DNA from: Streptomyces platensis
Lineage (GTDB): Bacteria > Actinomycetota > Actinomycetes > Streptomycetales > Streptomycetaceae
Assembly (NCBI RefSeq): GCF_008704855.1
Contig: NZ_CP023691.1
Span: 5,766,001 to 5,830,000, forward strand
Direction of reading: 5' to 3'
Length of the DNA: 64,000 nucleotides
Positions 57,484 to 64,000 of this stretch are shown here, one piece after another. The translations under genes and the position numbers were made by a program. The notes under the pieces are model-generated. The model did not search any database. It saw only the letters and a list, made by a program, of their open reading frames with translations, and was not told where the DNA came from. Each line of letters opens with the position of its first letter. Within the stretch, counting starts at the first letter, position 1.

Positions 57484-57515
57484 TTGACAGCATCTGGCGG
57501 TGCGTCAATTCTGTG
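57484..57515 (+). promoter_or_regulatory. Promoter/operator of the TetR gene
   Basis: TTGACA (57484-57489), 17 bases, AATTCT. The palindrome TTGAC(A)GCA-N8-TGCGTCAA (57484-57508) covers the -35 and spacer; autorepression by the TetR protein is likely. Confidence 0.5.
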
Positions 57516-57558
57516 CCGCACACCGGCTACCCGGGGCCGGCGGCCGGGGAGGCGACGG

Positions 57559-58287
57559 ATGCCCGCAGCGCGTGAATCCTTGCTGGACGCCGCCTACACG
57601 GCGCTGACGGAGCGGGCCTGGACGGCCGTGCGGATGGTCGATGTCGCGGCCGCGGCCGGGGTGTCCCGGCAGACGCTCTACAACGAGTTCGGCAGCAAGG
57701 AGGGGCTGGCCCGGGCCCTCGTCCGCCGGGAGACCGACAACTACCTCGCCGGGGTCGCGCGGGCGCTGTCCCAGGGCTCCCCGGCCGCCGGCGCCAGACG
57801 CGACGCGGCGGGCCGGGTGGCGGCCGCGGCCGCCTGGACGCTGCGGACCGCGCGCGCCAACCCCCTGGTCAGGGCCGTACTGACCGGGTGCTGGAGCGAC
57901 CGGCTGCCGGCCCCCGCGGTTGCCGGCGCCGCGCCGCCACCAGCCCACCGGCCGGGCATACCCGCCCAGCGGACCGCGCCGTCGGGCGAAGGGCCGCTGC
58001 CCGGCCCGGCCGAGCTCGTCGGCCGCTTCTGCGACCAGGCGGTCGCGGCGCTGCGACCCGACTGGCCCGAGGAAGAGCTGCCCGCCCTGTGCACCGCCTG
58101 CGAGACCGCGGCGCGGCTGACCCTGGCCTGTGTGGTCGCGCCCGTGACGCCCAGGGCGGCACCGCCCGCGGGGCGCGTACCGGCCCGGCGGGCGCGCCGG
58201 GATCTGGAGACGGAGGCGGTGTCCCGGCTCGTACGGGGCGCCTTCGCCCGGATGCCGGCCGACGCGCAGCCGGGGGAGCGCTGCTGA
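57559..58287 (+). CDS. TetR family regulator
   Basis: The 242-residue regulator has an N-terminal helix-turn-helix (about 20-50; VDVAAAAGVSRQTLYNEFGSKE) and a divergent Ala/Pro-rich ligand domain. GGGGAGGCGACGG precedes the ATG. It converges with an SMR efflux gene, the usual partner of such regulators, and has a palindrome in its own promoter. The ligand is unknown; the efflux gene is the likeliest target. Confidence 0.88.
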   Translation: MPAARESLLDAAYTALTERAWTAVRMVDVAAAAGVSRQTLYNEFGSKEGLARALVRRETDNYLAGVARALSQGSPAAGARRDAAGRVAAAAAWTLRTARANPLVRAVLTGCWSDRLPAPAVAGAAPPPAHRPGIPAQRTAPSGEGPLPGPAELVGRFCDQAVAALRPDWPEEELPALCTACETAARLTLACVVAPVTPRAAPPAGRVPARRARRDLETEAVSRLVRGAFARMPADAQPGERC

Positions 58288-58408
58288 CGAGGCGTCAGCC
58301 CGGCGTGCGCGTGGGCGAGGACCGGGGGCGGCGAACGGCGGGCGGGTGAGGGGCAGGACGGTGGGCGGGCGAGGGCCCGGGACGCTGGACGGCGGGCGGG
58401 GTGCCGGT

Positions 58409-58732
58409 TCAGTGTGCGGAGCCCGACAGCTGGAGTCCGACCACCCCGGCGATGACCATCGTGATGGAGACGATCTTCAGGGTGGAGACCACATCGCCGA
58501 GGAAGACCATGCCGTAGATCGCCGTACCGGCCGCACCGATACCGGTCCACACCGCATACGCCGGGCCGACGTCGAGCCGGCGCAGCGCCAGCGTCAGCAG
58601 ACCGAAGCTGCCGAGGGCGAAGGCGGCGAACGCGATGGTCGGGAACAGGCGGGTGAAGCCGTGCGAAAGCTTGAGGCAGACCGCGAAGCCGGTCTCCAGG
58701 ATCCCCGCCACCACGACCAGCAGCCACGCCAT
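58409..58732 (-). CDS. Small multidrug resistance (SMR) efflux protein
   Basis: The 107-residue protein has four membrane helices. It has the essential membrane Glu in AGILETGFA (Glu13), the GxxYAVWTGIGAAG motif in helix 3 and the C-terminal IxGVVGLQL. SMR dimers exchange protons for quaternary cations or, in the Gdx/SugE branch, guanidinium; Trp62 and the helix-1 sequence do not settle which. It lies tail to tail with a TetR gene. Confidence 0.92.
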   Translation of the reverse strand: MAWLLVVVAGILETGFAVCLKLSHGFTRLFPTIAFAAFALGSFGLLTLALRRLDVGPAYAVWTGIGAAGTAIYGMVFLGDVVSTLKIVSITMVIAGVVGLQLSGSAH

Positions 58733-58921
58733 GTCCCATTGCCTCCGTCAGCCAGGGCCTGTCCGGCGGACCGACCCAGGGCCTGTCTCAGGTGAACGGC
58801 GACGGGGCGTCAGAATGACTCCTTACGGCCCCGTTCGGGCGGTCAGGGCGTGATGGACCACTGCGCCGACCTTGGTGTGATTATGCCTTTACCTCGGACG
58901 GGCGGGGGCAAACTTCGGCGA
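58733..58921 (-). other. SMR leader region with direct repeat and hairpin
   Basis: CCAGGGCCTGTC occurs twice (58752-58763 and 58776-58787, 24 bases apart). ACGGGGC (58802-58808) and GCCCCGT (58828-58834) can pair around a 19-nt loop. I see no match to a known guanidine riboswitch. No gene. Confidence 0.45.
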
Positions 58922-59929
58922 TCAGTCGCCCTCGCGTCGTTCCCGGGTGGCCAGGAGGCGGCGCAGGGAGTAGAGGCGGGCCGGATCGGCGTGGCCGTCG
59001 CTGACCCACTGGTCCAGCGCGCAGTCCGGTTCGTCGTGGCTACAGGCCCGCGGGCACTCCGCGGTGCCCGGCTCCAGGTCCGGGAAGGCGTGGATGACCC
59101 GGGACGGGTCGACGTGATGCAGCCCGAAGGAGCGGACGCCGGGGGTGTCGATGACCCAGCCCGAGTCGTCGGGCAGCGGCAGCGCCAGCGCGGAGGTGGT
59201 GGTGTGCCGCCCGCGGCCGGTGACCGCGTTGACATGGCCGATGGCCCGGCGGCGCTCCGGGACCAGGGAGTTGACCAGGGTGGTCTTGCCCACCCCGGAG
59301 TGCCCGACGAACGCCGTCATACGGCCCGTCAGCGCGGCCCTGACCCGCTCGGCGGCGCTGCCGTCGGCGAGTTCGTCGCGGTTGGTGACGAGGTAGGGGA
59401 CGCCGAGCGCGCCGTAGGACTCCAGCAGGGTGTCCGCGGACGCCAGATCGGACTTGGTCAGCACCAGCAGCGGGTCGAGGCCCGCGTCGTAGGCGGCGAC
59501 CAGACAGCGGTCGATGAGCCGGGGGCGCGGCTCGGGGTCGGCGAGCGCGGTGACGATCGCGAGCTGGTCGGCGTTGGCGACCACGACCCGCTCGAACGGG
59601 TCGTCATCGTCGGCCGTACGGCGCAGCGTCGAGGAGCGCGGCTCGACCCGCACGATCCGGGCGAGGGTGTCCTTGGCGCCGGTCAGATCGCCGACGACGG
59701 CGACCCGGTCGCCGACCACCGCGCTCTTGCGGCCCAGTTCGCGGGCCTTCATCGCGGTGACCGTACGGCCCTCGATGAGGCAGGTCAGCCGCCCGCGGTC
59801 GACGGTCAGCACCAGGCCCTCGCCGGCGTCCTCGTGCTTGGGGCGGATGTTGGTGCGGGGGCGGTTGCCCTTGGGGTTGGGGCGGACGCGGATGTCGTCC
59901 TCGTCGGGGTTCTTTCCGTAACGGCGCAT
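58922..59929 (-). CDS. rsgA: Ribosome-assembly GTPase RsgA
   Basis: The 335-residue circularly permuted GTPase has, in order, an OB-like domain, TKSD (G4), GHSGVGKTTL (G1) and DTPG (G3), and a C-terminal zinc module CxxxCxHxxxxC in CPRACSHDEPDC. It matures the 30S subunit. The start at 59929 is 13 bases from the aroA stop, so the two are probably co-transcribed. Confidence 0.96.
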   Translation of the reverse strand: MRRYGKNPDEDDIRVRPNPKGNRPRTNIRPKHEDAGEGLVLTVDRGRLTCLIEGRTVTAMKARELGRKSAVVGDRVAVVGDLTGAKDTLARIVRVEPRSSTLRRTADDDDPFERVVVANADQLAIVTALADPEPRPRLIDRCLVAAYDAGLDPLLVLTKSDLASADTLLESYGALGVPYLVTNRDELADGSAAERVRAALTGRMTAFVGHSGVGKTTLVNSLVPERRRAIGHVNAVTGRGRHTTTSALALPLPDDSGWVIDTPGVRSFGLHHVDPSRVIHAFPDLEPGTAECPRACSHDEPDCALDQWVSDGHADPARLYSLRRLLATRERREGD

Positions 59930-59942
59930 GGCGGCGTCAGCC

Positions 59943-61304
59943 TCAGCCTCTCCGGGCGGACACGGCCGCCGGGTCGAGCATGTCCGTCCACATCGCCGGG
60001 AAGTCCGGCAGCGTCTTGGCGGTGGTGGCGACGTTCTCCACCTGCACGCCGTCGACGGCCAGGCCGATGACCGCCGCGGCGGTGGCCAGCCGGTGGTCCT
60101 CGTAGGTGTGGAAGACCCCGCCGTGCAGCGGGCGCGGGCGGATGTGCAGACCGTCCGCGGTCTCGGTGACATCGCCGCCGAGCTCGTTGAGCTCCTTGGT
60201 GAGGGCGGCCAGCCGGTCGGTCTCGTGCAGCCGGAGGTGCGCCACCCCGCGCAGCGTGGAGGGGGAGTCGGCCAGCGCGGCGACCGCGGCGATGCCGGGG
60301 GTCAGCTCGCCGACCTCGCTCAGGTCGACGTCGATGCCGTGGATCCGGCCGGTGCCGGTGAAGGTCAGCCCCCGGTCGGTCAGCTCGCAGGAGCCGCCCA
60401 TGGTGGTGAAGATCTCGCGCAGCGCGTCACCGGGCTGTGTGGTGTGCTCGGGCCAGTCCGGGATGGTGACCCGGCCGCCGGTGACCAGCGCCGCGGCGAG
60501 GAACGGCTGGGCGTTCGACAGATCCGGCTCGACGACCAGATCGCGGCCGAGCAGCGCGCCCGGGGTGACCCGCCAGACGTTGGGCTCGCCGCCCGCCTCC
60601 GGGGTGTCCACCTGCGCGCCGACGCTGCGCAGCATGTCGACGGTCATCCGGATGTGCGGCATGGAGGGCAGCGCCGCGCCCACGTGCCGGACCTCGACGC
60701 CCTGGTTGAAGCGCGGCGCGGACAGCAGCAGCGCGCTGACGAACTGGGAGGACGAGGACGCGTCGATCTCGACCCGGCCGCCGTCCAGGCCGCCGCTGCC
60801 GAAGACCGTCATGGGCAGCGCCCCGCGGTTGTCGTCGTCGATCCGGGCCCCCAGGGCGCGCAGCGCGCCGATCACGCCGCCGAGCGGACGCTCGTAGGAG
60901 CGCGGGTCGCCGTCGAAGCGGATCGGGCCGTCGGCGAGCGCGGCGACCGGCGGCAGGAAGCGCATGACCGTTCCGGCGTTGCCGACGTCGATGGTGGCCG
61001 GGCCGTGCAGGCCCGCCGGGATCACCCGCCAGGCCTCCCCGCCACCGGGCTGCCCGGCGGTGTCCGAGCTGGAGGAAGCGGTCTCCTCGATGCCGACGCC
61101 CAGGGTGCGCAGGGCCTCGGCCATCAGGAGCGTGTCACGGGAGCGCAGCGGCCGGCGCAGCCAGCCGGGCTCGGCGGAGAGGGCGGCCAGGACCAGGCCG
61201 CGGTTGGTGACCGATTTGGAGCCGGGCACGGTGACGGTGGCATCGACGGCCCCGGAGGCGAGGGGGGCGGGCCACAGGGCGGGATGTGTGGGGCTCTCGG
61301 TCAT
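59943..61304 (-). CDS. aroA: 3-phosphoshikimate 1-carboxyvinyltransferase (EPSP synthase)
   Basis: The 453-residue enzyme has GSKSVTNRGL (about 29), GNAGTVMRF (about 120), the RDTLLM region and DHRLATAAAVIG (about 412). It makes EPSP from shikimate-3-phosphate and PEP in aromatic amino acid synthesis. The ATG at 61304 is preceded by AAAGTAAGGGC. It is the first gene of the aroA-rsgA pair. Confidence 0.96.
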   Translation of the reverse strand: MTESPTHPALWPAPLASGAVDATVTVPGSKSVTNRGLVLAALSAEPGWLRRPLRSRDTLLMAEALRTLGVGIEETASSSSDTAGQPGGGEAWRVIPAGLHGPATIDVGNAGTVMRFLPPVAALADGPIRFDGDPRSYERPLGGVIGALRALGARIDDDNRGALPMTVFGSGGLDGGRVEIDASSSSQFVSALLLSAPRFNQGVEVRHVGAALPSMPHIRMTVDMLRSVGAQVDTPEAGGEPNVWRVTPGALLGRDLVVEPDLSNAQPFLAAALVTGGRVTIPDWPEHTTQPGDALREIFTTMGGSCELTDRGLTFTGTGRIHGIDVDLSEVGELTPGIAAVAALADSPSTLRGVAHLRLHETDRLAALTKELNELGGDVTETADGLHIRPRPLHGGVFHTYEDHRLATAAAVIGLAVDGVQVENVATTAKTLPDFPAMWTDMLDPAAVSARRG

Positions 61305-61440
61305 GCCCTTACTTTAATGGCTGGGCAAGGGTGCCGATCTTGATCAAAAGCGCCGCAACCCCTGCGAAACGCGGCACGGGGGGTGCACTCACGTGCCGGA
61401 ACCGCGTCCGCGGCACAGCCCCCGGCCGGGGTGGCGGCGG

Positions 61441-61465
61441 AACCGGCCCCCGGCGCGGGCCGGTT
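61441..61465 (-). terminator. Terminator of the M50 gene
   Basis: AACCGGCCC (61441-61449) pairs with GGGCCGGTT (61457-61465), 4 bases after the gene end on the minus strand. Confidence 0.65.
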
Positions 61466-61469
61466 GACG

Positions 61470-62183
61470 TCAGAGGCCAAGCAGCCAGCGCCCGCCGCCG
61501 ATCAGCGAGCACAGCGTCACCACGTGGAAGAGGCCGAGCCAGACGGCTGCCGGGACATGGGTCAGCCGTGCCAGCTGGTCCGGATCGGAGTCCACGGCGC
61601 CGCCCCGGCGCCGCTTCCCCTGGAGCTCGAACGGCGGCCGCACCCCGCCCAGCAGCAGGAACCACACCACCACATATGCGAACGCCGCCTGCACATCCGG
61701 CGTCGTCAGCCAGGAGACCAGCACGAACGCGGCGCCGGTGAGCACGACCGTGAGCACGCCATAGGCGTTCCGGATCATGATCAGCATCGCCAGGAGCAGC
61801 GCGGTGGCGCCCCACAACAGCGCCGTGATGTGCCCTGCGGCGAGGAGCGCGGCGCCCGCCAGACCGAGCAGCGACGGTGCGATGTAACCGGCTGCCGCGG
61901 TCAGCACCATGCCCAGACCGGTCGGCTTGCCCCGCGAGACGGTCAGGCCCGAGGTGTCGGAGTGCAGCCGGATGCCGTCCAGGCGGCGGCCGGTGAGCAG
62001 CGCGATCAGCCCGTGCCCGCCCTCGTGCGCGATGGTGACGGCGTTCCGCGCCAGCCGCCAGGCGGTGCGCGGGACGACGGCGCCCAGCGCGAGCACCGCC
62101 GAGGCGATCACCAGCCAGAGCGAGGGATCGGGCTGGGTCCCGAACACGCGGCTCCATATGTCCGTGAGGTGGTCGGTGTCCAT
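61470..62183 (-). CDS. M50 family membrane metallopeptidase-like protein
   Basis: The 237-residue protein has several membrane segments and the zinc motif HEGGH (about 53-57) inside the first of them, as in site-2 proteases; a second ligand motif is not clear. AAGGGGAGAC precedes the ATG at 62183. It is divergent from the SRAP gene. Substrate unknown. Confidence 0.85.
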   Translation of the reverse strand: MDTDHLTDIWSRVFGTQPDPSLWLVIASAVLALGAVVPRTAWRLARNAVTIAHEGGHGLIALLTGRRLDGIRLHSDTSGLTVSRGKPTGLGMVLTAAAGYIAPSLLGLAGAALLAAGHITALLWGATALLLAMLIMIRNAYGVLTVVLTGAAFVLVSWLTTPDVQAAFAYVVVWFLLLGGVRPPFELQGKRRRGGAVDSDPDQLARLTHVPAAVWLGLFHVVTLCSLIGGGRWLLGL

Positions 62184-62205
62184 GTCTCCCCTTCGTGTGG
62201 CATGG

Positions 62206-62211
62206 CAGTGT
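62206..62211 (+). promoter_or_regulatory. -10 box of leaderless SRAP promoter
   Basis: CAGTGT, 7 bases, then ATG at 62219. Confidence 0.4.
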
Positions 62212-62218
62212 GGCACGC

Positions 62219-63049
62219 ATGTGCGGTAGGTATGCAGCGAGTCGTCGCCCCGAGGACCTGGTGGGACTCTTCGGCGTTCAGCAGTGGGAGCCGACGGAGA
62301 CCCTCGCGCCCAGTTGGAACGTGGCCCCGACGGCCCCGGTGCACGCGGTGCTCGAACGTCCTCTCAAGGGCGCGGCGGCCGGGGACCTCCCGCCGGGCGG
62401 TCCGGCGCGCCAGCTGCGGGCGCTGAAGTGGGGCCTGGTCCCCTCGTGGTCGAAATCACCCGAGGCCGCCGCGAAGATGATCAATGCCCGGGCCGAGACG
62501 GTGCACGAGAAGCCGTCCTTCCGGCAGGCCTTCGCGACCCGTCGGTGCCTGCTGCCCGGAGACGGGTATTTCGAGTGGGTCACCGATCCCGCGGAACGGC
62601 AGCTGGAGGAGCAGGGCAAGAAGAAGCGGCCCCGTAAGCAGCCGTATTTCGTGACGCCCGCGGACGGCTCCGTGATGGCGATGGCCGGGCTGTACGAGTT
62701 CTGGCGGGACCGGACGCTGCCCGGCGATCACCCGCTGGCCTGGTGGGTGACCTGCACCGTGGTCACCACCGAGGCCGAGACCACACCGCTGGCAGGGGCC
62801 GGCGGCAGCGGGCCGCAGTCGCTGGCCGAGATCCACCCCCGGATGCCGCTGGTGCTGACCCCGGACCGCTGGGACGCCTGGCTCGACCCGGCCCGTACCG
62901 ACCCGGACGAGGTACGCGAACTGCTGACGCCGCCGCCGGCCGGGCTGATGCGCGCCTATCCCGTACCGACCGGGGTCAGCAATGTCCGCAACAACGGGCC
63001 CGAGCTGGTCACCGAGCTCGACGGGCCCGAGGTCGGCACGCTGTTCTGA
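62219..63049 (+). CDS. SRAP domain DNA-crosslink protein (YedK/HMCES family)
   Basis: The 276-residue protein starts MCGRYA, so Cys2 can become the N-terminal nucleophile after Met removal, which fixes the start. Asn in WNVAPT, Glu in YEFW and His in IHPRMP complete the active site. SRAP proteins form a thiazolidine crosslink with abasic sites in single-stranded DNA and protect them. Fits the repair theme of the window but has no PafBC promoter. Confidence 0.95.
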   Translation: MCGRYAASRRPEDLVGLFGVQQWEPTETLAPSWNVAPTAPVHAVLERPLKGAAAGDLPPGGPARQLRALKWGLVPSWSKSPEAAAKMINARAETVHEKPSFRQAFATRRCLLPGDGYFEWVTDPAERQLEEQGKKKRPRKQPYFVTPADGSVMAMAGLYEFWRDRTLPGDHPLAWWVTCTVVTTEAETTPLAGAGGSGPQSLAEIHPRMPLVLTPDRWDAWLDPARTDPDEVRELLTPPPAGLMRAYPVPTGVSNVRNNGPELVTELDGPEVGTLF

Positions 63050-63095
63050 GCCGCCGCACCGGCCCGCCGCGCTGCCCTTCCCGCCGTGGCGCGGG

Positions 63096-63101
63096 CAGGA
63101 T
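63096..63101 (+). promoter_or_regulatory. -10 box of leaderless promoter
   Basis: CAGGAT, six bases, then ATG at 63108; no ribosome site. Confidence 0.45.
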
Positions 63102-63107
63102 GGGCGT

Positions 63108-63755
63108 ATGAGCACTGTGGCGAGGGAGACCGAGACGGTCGCGACACCGGCGGGCGATGCCCGGATCACCTGGTACCGCACGGCGGAGCCGGCGCGGGCC
63201 GTGGTGGCGCTGAGCCATGGCGCCGGCGGCGGCATCGAGGCGCGTGACCTACAGGCGCTGGCGGCCGCGCTGCCGGCCCGCGGCTACTCCGTGGCGCTGG
63301 TCGAGCAGCCGTGGCGGGTGGCGGGCAAGAAGGTGGCGCCCGCGCCGAAGACCCTGGACACCGGCTGGACCGCGCTGTGGCCGGCGCTGGCGAAACCGGG
63401 GCTCCCGGTGGTCGCCGGCGGCCGGAGCGCCGGGGCCCGGGTGGCCTGCCGTACGGCGCGGGAGCTGGGAGCGCGGGCCGTAGTGGCGCTGAGCTTCCCG
63501 CTGCATCCGCCGGGGCGGCCGGAGAAGTCCCGGGCGGACGAGCTGACCGGCGCCGGGGTGCCGACGCTGGTCGTGCAGGGCGGCCGGGACCCGTTCGGCC
63601 GCCCGGAGGAGTTCCCGCCGGGCACGGAGCTCACCGAGGTGGCGCACGGTGACCACGGCTTCGCGGTACCGAAGAAGGCGGGCGTCGGGGAGGCGGAGTC
63701 GATGGCCGTGATCACGGACGCGGTGACGGGCTGGCTGGACGGGTTGCTGGGCTGA
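63108..63755 (+). CDS. Small alpha/beta hydrolase (dienelactone hydrolase/KANL3-Tex30-like)
   Basis: The 215-residue protein has the oxyanion motif LSHGAGGG (about 35-42), nucleophile elbow GGRSAGAR (Ser about 108), Asp in QGGRDPFG and His in HGDHGF. It lacks a lid and a signal peptide. Substrate unknown. Its stop is 5 bases from the convergent cupin gene. Confidence 0.88.
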   Translation: MSTVARETETVATPAGDARITWYRTAEPARAVVALSHGAGGGIEARDLQALAAALPARGYSVALVEQPWRVAGKKVAPAPKTLDTGWTALWPALAKPGLPVVAGGRSAGARVACRTARELGARAVVALSFPLHPPGRPEKSRADELTGAGVPTLVVQGGRDPFGRPEEFPPGTELTEVAHGDHGFAVPKKAGVGEAESMAVITDAVTGWLDGLLG

Positions 63756-63759
63756 CGGC

Positions 63760-64000
63760 TCACCCCTCCTGTCCGCGCGGCCGGGCCCGGACGTGCATCC
63801 GCTCGCCCTGTCTGCCGAAGAGGCTCAGCAGCTCCACCGACTCGTCGCCCGCCGGGCCGAACCAGTGCGGCAGCCGGGTGTCGAACTCCGCCGCCTCCCC
63901 GGCCCGCAACTCCACCTCGCGGTCGGCCAGCAGGAGCAGCAGCCGCCCGGACAGCACGTAGAACCACTCGTAGCCCTCGTGTGTGCGCTGCTCACGCGGT
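63760..64000 (-). CDS. Cupin-domain protein, 5' part beyond the window
   Basis: The frame is open to the window end and encodes at least 80 residues of a cupin barrel (HEGYEWFYVLSGR ... GEAAEFDTRLPHWFGPAG). Such C-terminal cupins usually belong to XRE-type regulators, but the N-terminus is not visible. Confidence 0.7.
   Translation of the reverse strand, partial: PREQRTHEGYEWFYVLSGRLLLLLADREVELRAGEAAEFDTRLPHWFGPAGDESVELLSLFGRQGERMHVRARPRGQEG

Noticed and set aside
58733..58921. Guanidine riboswitch before the SMR gene
   Set aside because: No paired hairpins with ACGR loops or ykkC-like core could be found.
1..64000. Insertion sequence, prophage or CRISPR array
   Set aside because: No transposase, integrase, phage or Cas gene and no regularly spaced repeats anywhere in the window.

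Overview
The window is chromosomal DNA of a Streptomyces species or a very close relative. Base composition is very GC-rich with GC-rich third codon positions, GTG starts are frequent, several promoters sit 6-7 nt from the start codon (leaderless type), and the gene order is that of the actinobacterial uvrD2/whiB7 neighbourhood (in M. tuberculosis roughly Rv3193c to Rv3208A). I see no insertion sequence, prophage or CRISPR array; this is a core region with a few accessory inserts.

Region by region. 0.2-5.7 kb: ferritin-like protein, small membrane protein, DUF3107 protein, TetR regulator, small acidic protein, alpha/beta hydrolase and a DUF3152 metalloprotease-like protein. 5.9-10.7 kb: a tightly coupled group of a GT4 glycosyltransferase, a multi-pass membrane protein and an NAD-dependent epimerase, with small linking ORFs; it looks like a surface-glycan unit. 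10.8-15.7 kb: the sulfur-carrier activating enzyme MoeZ behind a sigma-R-type promoter, a 1005-residue membrane protein with a degenerate kinase domain, and an alkyltransferase-like DNA repair protein. 15.9-30.4 kb: DNA repair and redox genes: the helicase-nucleases AdnA and AdnB separated by a 538-bp inverted pair of structured repeats, an M20 peptidase, NudC, an M55 aminopeptidase, mycoredoxin behind a perfect sigma-R promoter, and UvrD2. 30.4-31.9 kb: the antibiotic-response regulator WblC (WhiB7) with its own promoter, a 108-codon upstream ORF and a textbook attenuator, followed by two small genes.

32.0-48.1 kb: ABC1/UbiB kinase, ThiF-like protein, YgjP-type metallopeptidase, a TerD-AIM24 fusion with two more AIM24 genes, Nudix hydrolase, zincin_2 protein, SDR epimerase, MoaE, a small membrane protein, a PDZ/Lon-type protease, a PPA1309 protein and a UPF0182 membrane protein. 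48.2-50.6 kb: two almost identical initiator tRNA genes, each with its own terminator, flank a TPR/Sel1-repeat protein. 50.6-53.5 kb: a nitrate/sulfonate-type ABC transporter. 53.8-64 kb: the peroxide-responsive catR/catA pair, a CBS-domain protein, HisN, a TetR/SMR efflux pair, RsgA, AroA, an M50 peptidase, an SRAP DNA-crosslink protein, a hydrolase and a partial cupin gene cut by the window end.

A common theme is stress defence with readable promoters: PafBC (RecA-independent DNA-damage) promoters before adnB and the alkyltransferase-like gene, sigma-R (thiol oxidation) promoters before moeZ and mycoredoxin, a WhiB7-type promoter and attenuator before wblC, and a CatR palindrome before catA. 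The least explained structure is the inverted pair of hairpin repeats between adnA and adnB, whose two long stems differ completely in sequence but both pair perfectly around the same loop.
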